A stretch of 64,000 nt of DNA from Microbacterium sp. (lineage in GTDB: Bacteria > Actinomycetota > Actinomycetes > Actinomycetales > Microbacteriaceae), in the NCBI RefSeq assembly GCF_026393345.1, contig NZ_JAPLAI010000030.1:35598-99597 (forward strand), written 5' to 3'. The notes beneath the pieces were generated by a model. The model had not been told where the DNA came from. It searched no databases and saw only the letters and a list, made by a program, of their open reading frames with translations. The position numbers and the translations under genes were made by a program. Positions 1 through 8,479 of this stretch are shown in pieces. The first letter of the stretch is position 1; every line of letters starts with the position of its first letter.

Positions 1-2
1 GG

Positions 3-2039
3 CCGGGCCGTCGCGGGCGTGGCGGCTGCGGCTTTCGTCGAGCGGACCGGCGTCGCGTGTGGCACGGGGGATGCAGGCGCGACGCCATTGCGGGAGGCGA
101 GCTCGGCCCGGAACGTCGCCGCGCGTGCCGCCGCGTCGTCGACCCTCGGCGCCGGCGCAGATGCCACCATCGACCTCGGCGCCTGTCCCGACGGCTGCCC
201 CGTGGCCGGTGCAGCCCCGGGAACCGTGGCCGGCACGGTCTCCTGCCCCGGAGTGCCGTATGCGGCAAGCTGGCCCAGGCCGTAGCGGACGATGGCCTCT
301 TCGAGCAGGTGGCGCAGCTCGCGGTGGTCCCGGCGGCGCGCGAGGATGAACGGCGCTCCCACCGCGGGGACCACGAGCACCAGCAACCAGAGCCAGGCCA
401 TCGGGTGCCGGTTGAGCCACTGCAGTGCTTCGGGTCGGAAGTCCCACCCCGCGGTGTCGTTGTCGGCCACGACGGCGTCGGCGTGCTCGATGATCTGCAC
501 CGCATCCTGCCCGATGCCGATGATCGTGTTCCCCGTCACGGTCGTGCGGTCGGTGCCGGCGAGCTGAATGGCGTTGCCCTCGTCGATCGTCACCGTGTTG
601 CCGCTGAGAGCGATCCGGGCGTCGTCGACGCGCACACCGACCGTGGAGCCCGTGATGGTCGATCCGGTGACCTTCGCATCGGTGATGTCCCCGTCGATCA
701 CGAGGGGGACGCTGCGGCGCGAGGTCAGCCTCGCATCGGTGATGCTGACGGTGTGCGCCTCGCCCCGGATGGCCAGGGCGGTTGACGTGCCGTCCACATC
801 CGCGCCGTCGATCAGCACGTTGTTGCCCGAATCGACGGTGATCCCGCCACTCTCGTTGTCGGTCGCGGTCAGCCCCGACACGGTGAAGCCGGCGGCGAGG
901 GTGGTCGCTTCGCCCGACGGATTCGGCCCGTTCGCCAGCGGCGCGCCCGTGATGCGCAGGCCGAACGCTGCGGTGCGCGCGACGCTGCTGTCGGTGACCG
1001 CGACGAGGCTCGAGCCCTGCTCGACCGTGATGCCGTCGCGGCCTGTTCCGTCGACGGCGGTGTCGCTGATAGTGACGCCGATGGATCCGCCGGTCACCTC
1101 GATGCCGCTCAGGTCGGCCCGGAGGACCGTGGCCGAGGTCACGGAGCTGTCGATCACGCCGGACAGGAACACGCCGAAGGCCAGGTCGACGTGCTCGGTG
1201 TGGCTGAGGGCGGCGCTGGCGAGCCCCACGTCGGTTGCGGTGACGGCGACACCGCCGGTGCGCCCGCTCCAGAACCCGAGCTGCTCGTAGCGGGTGAAGG
1301 ACGACTCGAAGCGTCCGTTGCGGACGAGCACGAAACCGCGGCCGTCGCTCGTGTCGGTATCGACGGCGCCGAGGTTCTCGTCCCACGAGGTGACGACGAA
1401 GGGCTCACCTTCGGCGCCGTTGAGTGCGATCGTGCCGCCCCATCCGACGAGCTCGGTGAAGCCGGTGTCGGTGCTCAGCATGCGTAGCGTGGTGCCGGGC
1501 GCGTCGACCTGGAGCCGCGCGCCGGAACGCACGACGACCGGCCGCACCAGGCTGAGGGTCGTCGCGTCGTCCTGGCGCACGGCGCCGCTCGCGATGAGGT
1601 CGCCGAGACCGTACGGCTCGTCCCGCGCCGACAGGATGACCGTGCCGTAGTCGGTGAGCGCCCGCGGGTCATCCCAGGCCAGTCGTGAGACGCCGGTGAG
1701 CCAGCCGTCTACGGCCGCCACGATGAGGGCGGGAGTGGATGCGGCGACCCGCTCGGTCACGTCCTCGGCCGAGGTCATACCGCCCGCACCGCCGTCGAGC
1801 GCAGCGGGGGTCGCCGCAGCCGTGGCTGCCTCCGACGGGGAGGGCGCGGATGGCGTGGGTGACGCGGCCGCCCACGGAGTAGCGCCGTTCCCGGCGAGCA
1901 GGTTGCCTGTGACCACGATGCCGACGACGAGCGCGACGGTGAGCAGGACCATGATCGACCGCGTCAGTGTGGTGCGGGTGACGGAGGTGTCGCCGCGCTC
2001 CTCCGCGGTGATCGCACCGTCGTCGCGCGGGTCGCTCAT
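3..2039 (-). CDS. membrane-anchored parallel beta-helix protein, 3' end beyond the window
   Basis: The reading frame stays open from the ATG at 2039 to the left edge, so at least 679 residues are seen and the C-terminus is missing. The start overlaps the stop of the upstream glycosyltransferase gene (ATGA), so translation is probably coupled. The N-terminus is cytoplasmic, with one membrane segment at about residues 30-50. A Thr/Ser/Ala-rich linker leads into about 400 residues of short Asn/Asp/Gly/Val/Ile repeats (for example LSGNTVTIDEGNAIQLAG), the pattern of a right-handed parallel beta-helix of the pectate-lyase/NosD type. A second membrane segment lies at about 545-565 and is followed by a charged, Pro/Ala-rich tail. 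Such proteins beside GT2 synthases often act on the exported polysaccharide as epimerase, lyase or export partner; this role is inferred from context. No catalytic residues could be assigned. Confidence 0.75.
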   Translation of the reverse strand, partial: MSDPRDDGAITAEERGDTSVTRTTLTRSIMVLLTVALVVGIVVTGNLLAGNGATPWAAASPTPSAPSPSEAATAAATPAALDGGAGGMTSAEDVTERVAASTPALIVAAVDGWLTGVSRLAWDDPRALTDYGTVILSARDEPYGLGDLIASGAVRQDDATTLSLVRPVVVRSGARLQVDAPGTTLRMLSTDTGFTELVGWGGTIALNGAEGEPFVVTSWDENLGAVDTDTSDGRGFVLVRNGRFESSFTRYEQLGFWSGRTGGVAVTATDVGLASAALSHTEHVDLAFGVFLSGVIDSSVTSATVLRADLSGIEVTGGSIGVTISDTAVDGTGRDGITVEQGSSLVAVTDSSVARTAAFGLRITGAPLANGPNPSGEATTLAAGFTVSGLTATDNESGGITVDSGNNVLIDGADVDGTSTALAIRGEAHTVSITDARLTSRRSVPLVIDGDITDAKVTGSTITGSTVGVRVDDARIALSGNTVTIDEGNAIQLAGTDRTTVTGNTIIGIGQDAVQIIEHADAVVADNDTAGWDFRPEALQWLNRHPMAWLWLLVLVVPAVGAPFILARRRDHRELRHLLEEAIVRYGLGQLAAYGTPGQETVPATVPGAAPATGQPSGQAPRSMVASAPAPRVDDAAARAATFRAELASRNGVAPASPVPHATPVRSTKAAAATPATAR

Positions 2040-3298
2040 GCCGCCGCGCTTCCGGATGCGGGCGCGGCGGGCTCCGCATCCATTGTCGAGCCCAGACTGG
2101 CCTCGCTCTGGCCCTCGCCGCCCTGCGAGGAATCCGAGCGGGTGAGCCAGCCCTGCTTGTTCATCGTGAGGAGCGCGAATACTTTGATCGGCAGCGCGAC
2201 GAGGATGATCACGCCGGTCACGAGCGGCAGAATCGCGATGTCTTCGGGGCGACGCCACAGGTGCGAGAAGCCGCGGATGCCGCGGCCGACGATGACCCAC
2301 AGCAGTGCCACCGCGAACGAGAGCAGGGCGTGGTCGGAGCGGAGCGCGAGCACGACGTACGTGAGCGCCACGGCCATCGTGAACGGGGTGATAAGGATCT
2401 GCATCATCGCGATCTGCGAGATGACCGGCGCCTTGAAGACCCAGCCCTTCGCGATGGCGGTGAGGTAGCAGCGGTAGGAGTTGCGGCTCCAGCGCACCCG
2501 CTGCTTGACGAAGGCGCGGAAGGTGCCGGGGAACATCGACAGGGCGCGGGCGCTGTCCTGGTGTACGACGCGCAGGCCCTGCGACAGTACGAGCCAGGTC
2601 ATGCGGCCGTCGTCGCCGGCGACGCATTCACGACCGAGGAAGACCTCGTGTTCGAGGCGCTCGACCTGCGGCACGATCGCGGAGGTGCGGTAGGCGGCGG
2701 TGCGGCCGGACGCGCAGATGACGCCGCCGTAGCGACCCATGGCGGGGGCGTAGTCGGTGTAGCGCAGATCGATGATCCAGTCGGCGACGCGACGCCACAC
2801 GCTCGAGTGCGGCCGGTACACGTTCTGCCGTGTCGACACCGCACCGACAGCGGGGTCGATGAACGGCATCTGGATGGCATCGTGCATGCCGTCCTCCCAC
2901 GCCGTATCGGAGTCGACGAAGAGGATGAGCTCGGTGTCGACCATCCGCATGCCGTGTCCGAGCGCCGACCGCTTGCCGTGGTGCTCGAACATGACGACAT
3001 CGACGTTCGGATACCCGAGGGCTTCGATGCGCGTCTGCGCCTCGACATCGGCCACGTCGAGCACGATGAGGATGCGGGTCGGGTGCTGCCGCACCCAGGT
3101 GGCGAGGCACCGCAGCAGGACGTCGGGATCTTCGTGGAAGGACGGGACGACGACGGTCGTGGTGGTGCGAAAGTCGTTGACGACCGGTCGCGTGATCGCC
3201 GACAGCACCTTGCGGACGATCCAGTAGCCCCAGGAGATGATTCCGAGTACGCCGAACGGCAGTGCCCACAGCACGTAGTCGATCGGGTTCGCCGGCAT
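2036..3298 (-). CDS. family 2 membrane glycosyltransferase (hyaluronan/cellulose-synthase-like)
   Basis: This 420-residue protein has an N-terminal membrane helix (about 10-28) and a cytoplasmic GT-A domain. The domain has a nucleotide-sugar-binding DSD at 129-131 (FVDSDTAWED), a GDD motif near 228 (AGDDGRMTW) in the acceptor/base position, and QRVRW near 265, the QxxRW signature of processive synthases. Several membrane helices follow near 285-375. The layout matches hyaluronan, chitin and cellulose synthases, which polymerise and export a glycan from a nucleotide sugar in one step. The sugar cannot be read from the sequence. It is flanked by two beta-helix proteins on the same strand, and its stop overlaps the start of the downstream one. 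This suggests a small exopolysaccharide operon. Confidence 0.85.
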   Translation of the reverse strand: MPANPIDYVLWALPFGVLGIISWGYWIVRKVLSAITRPVVNDFRTTTTVVVPSFHEDPDVLLRCLATWVRQHPTRILIVLDVADVEAQTRIEALGYPNVDVVMFEHHGKRSALGHGMRMVDTELILFVDSDTAWEDGMHDAIQMPFIDPAVGAVSTRQNVYRPHSSVWRRVADWIIDLRYTDYAPAMGRYGGVICASGRTAAYRTSAIVPQVERLEHEVFLGRECVAGDDGRMTWLVLSQGLRVVHQDSARALSMFPGTFRAFVKQRVRWSRNSYRCYLTAIAKGWVFKAPVISQIAMMQILITPFTMAVALTYVVLALRSDHALLSFAVALLWVIVGRGIRGFSHLWRRPEDIAILPLVTGVIILVALPIKVFALLTMNKQGWLTRSDSSQGGEGQSEASLGSTMDAEPAAPASGSAAA

Positions 3299-3376
3299 CG
3301 CCCACCCCCTGTAGACGCCGCGAGCCAGTCTAGGTGGTGCGGCGTTACACCCAGGTGAAAATGGGAGCGTGCGGGC

Positions 3377-4363
3377 TCAGTCGTCGCTCTCGGTGCAGGC
3401 GACGTTGGTGCGGATCGAGGCGCCGGATGCGGTGGAGTTGTTGCAGCCGACGAGGTTGCCGCCGTCGCGGGCATCGCCCACCACCTCGATCGCGTAGGCG
3501 TCCGCGGCGACATCGAAGATGTTCGCGAGGAGGACGTTCCGAAGGCCCCAGCCTTCGAGGATCCGGTGGATCTGGATGCCGGCGTCGGATGCGGTCACCT
3601 GGTTCGCGCGCAGCATCCAGTCGTTGCCCTTGACGTCGATGACGGAATCGACCTGTGCGTCGCCGGCGATTGAGAGCCGGTTGTTCGAGATGACGCCGTT
3701 CGAGGTGCCCTCTTTGACGTCGATCGCCTCCGCCGTGGTCTCGGAGACCGTGTTGCGCAGGAGCACGTTGTGGTCGCTCGCGTCCGGCGCGCACTCCGTG
3801 TATTCGCACCAGTTCGGCTGGGCGGTGCCGATGTAGATCCCCTCGCCGTAGGCCGGCATCGTGAGTCCGGTGTGGTGGACGGTCGACCCGACGATCGAGT
3901 TGCCGCTGCTGCCGCTGCGCAGATGGATGCCTTCCTGGCCGGTGTGCGACACCTCGAGATCGGTGAGCACGTTGGAGCTCGAGGCATCGAGCATGATGCC
4001 CTTCGAGCCGCCGACGACGCCGAACCCGTCGAGCTTCCAATGTGAGGCGCCGTCGAGGTGCAGGGCGTAGCCGCTGTCGCCGCCATCGATCACCGCCCCA
4101 CGCGACCCGCAGAGTGTGATCTCTTCTTCCCCGCGACCCGAGGCCGTGATGGTGAAGTGTCCCGAGTAGGTGGTGTCGGCGAGTTGCAGCACGTCGCCCG
4201 GCTGTGCGGCATCGAGCGCCTCTTGCAGAGCTGTGACCGAGTCGCCGACGGGGTCGGCACCCGGTCCGCATCCGGAGTCGGTGTCGATCGACGCGCAGGC
4301 CGTGAGGGCGAGCGCGGCGAACGTCATGACCACGCCCGTCGTCGCCCTGCTGCCCCAGCCCAC
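3377..4363 (-). CDS. parallel beta-helix lipoprotein
   Basis: The GTG at 4363 opens a 328-residue protein. A hydrophobic signal ends in the lipobox LTAC with the lipidated Cys at residue 23, so it should sit on the outer face of the membrane. Residues about 40-310 are beta-helix rungs with repeated N-x-V/I/L steps (SNGVISNNRL, WMLRANQVT). The pattern ALQEALDAAQPGDVLQL near the N-terminus is typical of the first coil of pectate-lyase-like and polysaccharide-binding beta-helix proteins. It lies about 80 bp upstream of the GT2 gene on the same strand, and a carbohydrate-modifying or scaffold role is inferred from that. A truncated paralogue lies at 7973-8392. The Shine-Dalgarno is weak (AAGG directly before GTG). 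Confidence 0.75.
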   Translation of the reverse strand: MGWGSRATTGVVMTFAALALTACASIDTDSGCGPGADPVGDSVTALQEALDAAQPGDVLQLADTTYSGHFTITASGRGEEEITLCGSRGAVIDGGDSGYALHLDGASHWKLDGFGVVGGSKGIMLDASSSNVLTDLEVSHTGQEGIHLRSGSSGNSIVGSTVHHTGLTMPAYGEGIYIGTAQPNWCEYTECAPDASDHNVLLRNTVSETTAEAIDVKEGTSNGVISNNRLSIAGDAQVDSVIDVKGNDWMLRANQVTASDAGIQIHRILEGWGLRNVLLANIFDVAADAYAIEVVGDARDGGNLVGCNNSTASGASIRTNVACTESDD

Positions 4364-4410
4364 CCTTGAACAGTAGACGAGGCGGATGCGGGCGCGGAGG
4401 CGCTCCCGCA

Positions 4411-4440
4411 GTACCTATATGATATCTGCTATATAACCGG
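4411..4440 (+). promoter_or_regulatory. AT-rich imperfect palindrome, candidate GntR operator/promoter
   Basis: An AT-rich island, TATATGATATCTGCTATATA at 4416-4435, stands out in GC-rich DNA between the divergent beta-helix lipoprotein and nucleoside hydrolase genes. Its ends are inverted (TATAT/ATATA), and it lies just ahead of the AAAGAGGGA ribosome site of the hydrolase gene. A GntR/HutC regulator is encoded in the same unit, so autoregulation is a natural guess. It could equally be the -10 region. Confidence 0.4.
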
Positions 4441-4457
4441 AAAAGAGGGAAGCGCTC

Positions 4458-5393
4458 ATGGTCGAACGGCTCATCATCGACACGGACACGGCGCAGGACG
4501 ATGCCTTCGCGATGTTGATCGCGATGCGGCATCCGAACACGCAGGTCGACGCAGTGACGATCAACTACGGCAACGTCGGGTTCGATCAGATGGTCGAGAA
4601 CGCCCTCTACACGATCGAGGTGGCGGGCTTCGGCGGCACCATCCCGGTGTACCCGGGGGCGCGGTTGCCGATGTTGGCGCCCTTCGACGATTCCTCGTAC
4701 GTGCACGGATCCGACGGGTTCGGCGGGGCGGGCTTCCCCCCTGCGGTGCAGCGGCCCGAGCAGGAGAACGCCGTGACCGCGCTGCTGCGGCTCATCGACG
4801 AGAACCCGGGCGAGTACACGATCGTCGCGCAGGCGCCGTTGACGAACATCGCGTGCGCGGTCGTGGCCGATCGGTCGTTCGCCACGAAGGTCAAGCACCT
4901 CGTGGTCATGGGCGGGTCGAACAACGCTGCCGGCAACATCACCGCTGCGGCAGAGGCGAACTTCTTCCACGATCCCGAGGCGGCCGCGATCGTGATGCGC
5001 GCCGGCTTCTCCGTCACGCTCGTGCCGTGGAACCTCACCATGGAGCAGGGCGTGTTCACCCTCGACCAGCTTGCGCAGATCGCCGCGCTCGGCACTCCGC
5101 AATCCGAGTTCTTCACCCGCGCGAACCAGGGGACGCTCGCCTACAACAAGAAGGCGCACGACATGGATGGCAGCACGCATCCGGATTCGCTGGCCGCGGC
5201 GATCGCCGCCGACCCCCGCATCGTCACGAAGGCGACCGACTACTTTGTCGACGTCGAGACCGGAGGCGGGCTCACCGCCGGGGACAGCCTCGTCGACGCG
5301 GTACGTCGATCCGGACGTGAGCCCAATGCCCGGGTGATCGAGGAGATCGATGAGGACCTCTTCTTCCAGACCATGCTCAGCGTGCTGTCATGA
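4458..5393 (+). CDS. nucleoside hydrolase (IunH/RihA family)
   Basis: This 311-residue protein has the family fold and the calcium/ribose-binding N-terminal motif DTDTAQDD at residues 8-15, a variant of DTDPGxDD. It also has LVVMGGSNNAAGNIT, EANFFHDPEAA and the C-terminal THPDSLAAAIAADP carrying the expected active-site His. The enzyme cleaves the N-glycosidic bond of ribonucleosides to base plus ribose in salvage. Substrate preference (purine, pyrimidine or other) cannot be decided. Length is normal for the family. A good AAAGAGGGA ribosome site precedes the ATG. Its stop overlaps the start of the GntR gene, so the two are co-expressed and the regulator probably senses a nucleoside-related ligand. 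Confidence 0.88.
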   Translation: MVERLIIDTDTAQDDAFAMLIAMRHPNTQVDAVTINYGNVGFDQMVENALYTIEVAGFGGTIPVYPGARLPMLAPFDDSSYVHGSDGFGGAGFPPAVQRPEQENAVTALLRLIDENPGEYTIVAQAPLTNIACAVVADRSFATKVKHLVVMGGSNNAAGNITAAAEANFFHDPEAAAIVMRAGFSVTLVPWNLTMEQGVFTLDQLAQIAALGTPQSEFFTRANQGTLAYNKKAHDMDGSTHPDSLAAAIAADPRIVTKATDYFVDVETGGGLTAGDSLVDAVRRSGREPNARVIEEIDEDLFFQTMLSVLS

Positions 5394-6145
5394 CCTCGCC
5401 GTTGCGCATCGAGGTCGGGCAGCCGCTGCGCATCGCGGTGTACGACCGCATCGCTCGCGCGATCCGCGACGGCGACTACGCCCTCGGGGAGCTGCTGCCG
5501 AGTGATGCCGAGTTCTCGGCGAGCTTCGGGGTGAGTCGCACCGTCGTGCGTGAGGCCCTTCTGCTGCTCGAGGAGGATCGGCTCGTCCGCACGCGTCGCG
5601 GAGTCGGACGGTTCGTCGCGGATGCCGTTCCCGCTATCGGGTGGGAACGGCTGCGCCCCATCGAGCAGGTGCTGGGCGAATCGGGCGGCACCGCCGAGGT
5701 ATCGCGGGTGTCCGAGGGGGAGCAGCAGGCCAGCGGCTTCGTCGCCGCGGCGTTCGGGGTGGAGGAGAAGGCGCCCGTGTGGGCGCGCGAGAGCGTTCTC
5801 CGCCGGTCCGGCAGGCCGGTGTGCGTGAGCTTCGAGTGCGTGCCCGGCGATTCGGCGTTGGCCGCGGAGCTCCGCGGCCGCGGATCATCGGCGCCCGGAA
5901 CGTTGCTCGGTGAGCTTCTCTCGTTCGCGGGTCGGTCGGCGGTGGCGAGCCGGTGCGAGCTGACGGCGGGAGCAGCCGGTGCGCAGCGCGCAGCGCAGCT
6001 GGGTACCGACGAACACGCGCCGGTGCTCGTCATCACGCAGTTCGTCTCGATCGCCGGGTCGCCGGCGTACCTTGCGAAACACGTGCTCTCGCCGGATGCG
6101 GGGGCGGCAGAACTCGTGCAGACCTACGGGCCGGGGTCGGTGTAG
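5390..6145 (+). CDS. GntR-family transcriptional regulator with UTRA-like domain
   Basis: This 251-residue protein starts in an ATGA overlap with the nucleoside hydrolase gene. Residues about 8-75 are a GntR winged helix (ELLPSDAEFSASFGVSR then TVVREALLLLEEDRLV). Residues about 90-245 resemble the UTRA ligand-binding domain of the HutC subfamily (VWARESVLRRSGRPV, YLAKHVLSPDAG). It is expected to repress its own operon until a small effector binds. The AT-rich palindrome at 4416-4435 is a candidate site. The effector is unknown; a nucleoside or its breakdown product is inferred from the partner gene. Confidence 0.85.
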   Translation: MTSPLRIEVGQPLRIAVYDRIARAIRDGDYALGELLPSDAEFSASFGVSRTVVREALLLLEEDRLVRTRRGVGRFVADAVPAIGWERLRPIEQVLGESGGTAEVSRVSEGEQQASGFVAAAFGVEEKAPVWARESVLRRSGRPVCVSFECVPGDSALAAELRGRGSSAPGTLLGELLSFAGRSAVASRCELTAGAAGAQRAAQLGTDEHAPVLVITQFVSIAGSPAYLAKHVLSPDAGAAELVQTYGPGSV

Positions 6146-6279
6146 GCAGCGATCCCAACCGCCGCCGCGAACACCGCGATCGCCCGCGGGCTGGTGCTGG
6201 TCCCTGGCTGTCATGGACTGGCACTGAGACCCGTGCGCCCCGGCTACGTCGGGAACGCGTGCGGCGTGAGGAGCACAGA

Positions 6280-7842
6280 TCAGAAGGGCGCATCTTCACT
6301 GACGTCGCCCTCGCCCCGGCGAAGGCCGACGTCTGGCGCGAAGTGCACCGATGGAATGGGAGGTTCGTCGATGTAGACCCGCCCCAGTGGCGAGGTGAAT
6401 TCCATGACCCCGCCGTCGAGTTGTCGCACTTTCCACGGGGTGAACTGCTTCATCGAATGATGTCGCTGGCAGAAGTTGCAGAGATTGCAGACCTCTGTCT
6501 TGCCCCCGAGAGCGTGGTCGTGATTGTGATCCTTCTCGCATCTGATGGCCGGCATCATGCAGCCGGGGAATCTGCAGCGGATATCACGGCCGTCGAGGTA
6601 GCGGTCCATGGATGCGGGGCGGGTGTAGGTGTCGACGTGGAGGACGATGCCGCTGACGGGGTGGGTGAGGAGCCGATCGAGCGGGGATCTGATCACGCAG
6701 GCGAGTTCTCGGGCGGTGTCGGGGTCGACGGGGGAGCGGCCGATGAGGTCGGCGGGGCCGTCGTCGATGCCGAGCAGGGTGGTTGCGGCGACCACGACCT
6801 GCACTTTGCCCCGGAGTTTGCCGAGCAGGCCCGGTCCGTCGTCGGTGCGGGTGGGGTCGGCTCCCGGGGACGTGGTGAGGAGCATGTCGGCGAGCAGGTC
6901 GGCGCGGATCTGGTCGGTCGTCCGCGTGTCGGACGCGATCGTTGCGAGCGGGTCCGCGGAGGGTTCGCCCATGGAGGGTGCGCCCGCGGCATCCGTGCCG
7001 TTCGCGGCACCGTCAGCTCCTGCTCTGGACCGTTCCGCAGCGGCCCCGAACGCGGCACCCGCACCCGCGCCCACACCCACACCCACACCCACACCCGCAC
7101 CCACACCCGCACCGGAACCCGACCCCGCAACGACGGAGCCGTTCGCGGCTGACTTCGCGCGTTTCCCGAGTTCTTCTTTCGCCTGTCGGCGGGTGTCGAT
7201 GATGACGCGGGCTTGTTGGGTGAGGCGGTCGTAGATGCCGTCGGCGAGCAGGGTCGGGAGGGTGACGGTCAGGTCGGACATGCCGTCGCAGAGGGGGAAC
7301 ACGCGCACCGCTCGGGTTTCGCGGGCTTCTCGGTGACGTTCTCCCATGGTGCGGGGGTGGAGTCGTTCGGCGACGATGCGGAGCTGTGCGCGGGCGCGTC
7401 CGGGGGTCTCACGCTGGCAGTGATCCAGTGCGACCTGTTCGAACCGCGGACGTGCGTCCCGCGGCAGCGTGAGGCCGAGGTCGGTGACCACGTGCACGTG
7501 TGAGCGGGTGATGCGGCCCGCGGCCCACGCGTCGAGAGTGGCGGGGTAGTCGGTGACGAGTCGCTGTGCTTCACCGATCTGGTGCTGGACGGAGCGGTCG
7601 GTCAGTCGCAGGATGCCGGCGAGCTCGGCGGCGATGGACCGGAGCGCCATGTCGCGGTCGCGAACCCGGGCGGAGCTTCCCGCGGCCTGTTTCTCGGCGA
7701 GGTCGGCGGCGCGGGCGAGGGCCCGCACCTGGGCGGCTTCGAGGGCGGCGAGTTCGGTCTTGATCTTCTCGACATCCGCAACGATCTCAGCGAGTGCGGT
7801 GGTGTCACCGTCGCTGTAGCCGATCGCGTGGTTCGAATGCAT
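6280..7842 (-). CDS. DUF222/13E12-family HNH endonuclease (copy 1)
   Basis: This 520-residue protein has an N-terminal DUF222 region (about 10-330), found in the actinobacterial 13E12 repeat family. A C-terminal HNH nuclease motif follows: CRFPGCMMPAIRCEKDHNHD with NLCNFCQRHH downstream, giving the zinc cysteines and the D-H...N...H metal site. Between them is a Gly/Val/Ala low-complexity stretch encoded by a hexamer-like DNA repeat (7056-7112). DUF222-HNH proteins occur in many near-identical copies in actinobacteria; their targets are not settled. A LexA-like box overlaps the start codon. Copy 2 at 39207-40511 lacks the Gly/Val stretch. The gene sits between a GntR operon and a truncated duplicate gene. 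Confidence 0.85.
   Translation of the reverse strand: MHSNHAIGYSDGDTTALAEIVADVEKIKTELAALEAAQVRALARAADLAEKQAAGSSARVRDRDMALRSIAAELAGILRLTDRSVQHQIGEAQRLVTDYPATLDAWAAGRITRSHVHVVTDLGLTLPRDARPRFEQVALDHCQRETPGRARAQLRIVAERLHPRTMGERHREARETRAVRVFPLCDGMSDLTVTLPTLLADGIYDRLTQQARVIIDTRRQAKEELGKRAKSAANGSVVAGSGSGAGVGAGVGVGVGVGAGAGAAFGAAAERSRAGADGAANGTDAAGAPSMGEPSADPLATIASDTRTTDQIRADLLADMLLTTSPGADPTRTDDGPGLLGKLRGKVQVVVAATTLLGIDDGPADLIGRSPVDPDTARELACVIRSPLDRLLTHPVSGIVLHVDTYTRPASMDRYLDGRDIRCRFPGCMMPAIRCEKDHNHDHALGGKTEVCNLCNFCQRHHSMKQFTPWKVRQLDGGVMEFTSPLGRVYIDEPPIPSVHFAPDVGLRRGEGDVSEDAPF
7056..7112. repeat. CACCC(A/G) tandem hexamer tract inside the HNH gene
   Basis: About nine to ten six-base units of the form CACCCA or CACCCG run in tandem. 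On the coding strand they encode alternating Gly-Val and Gly-Ala. The unit is a multiple of three, so copy-number change would alter the linker length without breaking the frame. Confidence 0.8.
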
Positions 7843-7848
7843 GTTCTA
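7833..7848 (-). promoter_or_regulatory. LexA (SOS)-like box overlapping the HNH start codon
   Basis: The sequence TCGAATGCATGTTCTA matches 10 of the 12 fixed positions of the mycobacterial LexA consensus TCGAAC-N4-GTTCGA. The ATG of the HNH gene (7840-7842) lies inside it. Several 13E12/DUF222 genes of Mycobacterium tuberculosis have been reported as LexA-regulated, so a repressor site here fits the family. No lexA gene is in the window. Confidence 0.45.
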
Positions 7849-7972
7849 ATGTTGCCACGCGCCACCGACATTCCCCATGGAGTTCCGCGAGTTCTCATGA
7901 AGACGTGGATAACCGTCATTTCGCCCCGCCTGGGGAGGGGAGGATGCGCGGAAAACGCACGAGACGACCCCG

Positions 7973-8392
7973 TCAGCCGTGAGTCTCGGTGCAGCCGACG
8001 ATGTTGCCGCCGTCGCGGGCATCGCCCACCACCTCGATCGCGTACCCGTCCGGTGCGGCGACGCTGTTCCCCAGGATCACGTTCCGCACGCCCCAGCCGT
8101 CGAGGAGCTGATCGATCCTGGTCCCGACCCCGGATGTCCGCACCTGGTTGGCCCCGTTCACCGCGATGACGGAATCGACCTGCGCATCGTCGGCCACGGC
8201 GAGCCGGTTGTTCGAGATGGCGCCGTTCGAGGTTCCCTCGCTGCCCTCGATGGCCTCGGACTTGGTCTCGAAGACCGCGTTCCGCAGGAGCACATTGTGA
8301 TCGCTCGCGTCGGGCGCGCACTGCGTGTATTCGCACCAGTTCGGCTGGGCGGTGCCGATGGAGATGCCCTCACCGTACGCGGGCATCGTCAT
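7973..8392 (-). pseudogene. truncated duplicate of the beta-helix lipoprotein
   Basis: This 139-residue frame aligns with the last 40 percent of the lipoprotein at 3377-4363. Shared blocks are PAYGEGI.IGTAQPNWCEYT, APDASDHNVLLRN and YAIEVVGDARDGGN, with a short internal deletion where the parent has the DWMLRA segment. The N-terminal half, including the signal and lipobox, is missing; upstream of 8392 the similarity stops. It ends shortly after the Cys of VGC, earlier than the parent. It is most likely a non-functional relic of a partial duplication next to the HNH gene. Confidence 0.7.
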
Positions 8393-8479
8393 CGCCCCGC
8401 CGGCGCTCCCATTCCCGAAGCGGCGCTACCGATTCCCGAACCGCAGCCGAGCCGCATTCGCGGTGGAGCGGGTGCTCCC

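Noticed and set aside
3345..5180. A 611-codon minus-strand frame spanning the lipoprotein and nucleoside hydrolase genes
   Set aside because: It crosses two well-supported genes in another frame or strand, and the translation is low-complexity Arg/His-rich.
7056..7112. CRISPR-like array
   Set aside because: The units are six-base tandem repeats without spacers and lie inside a coding region.
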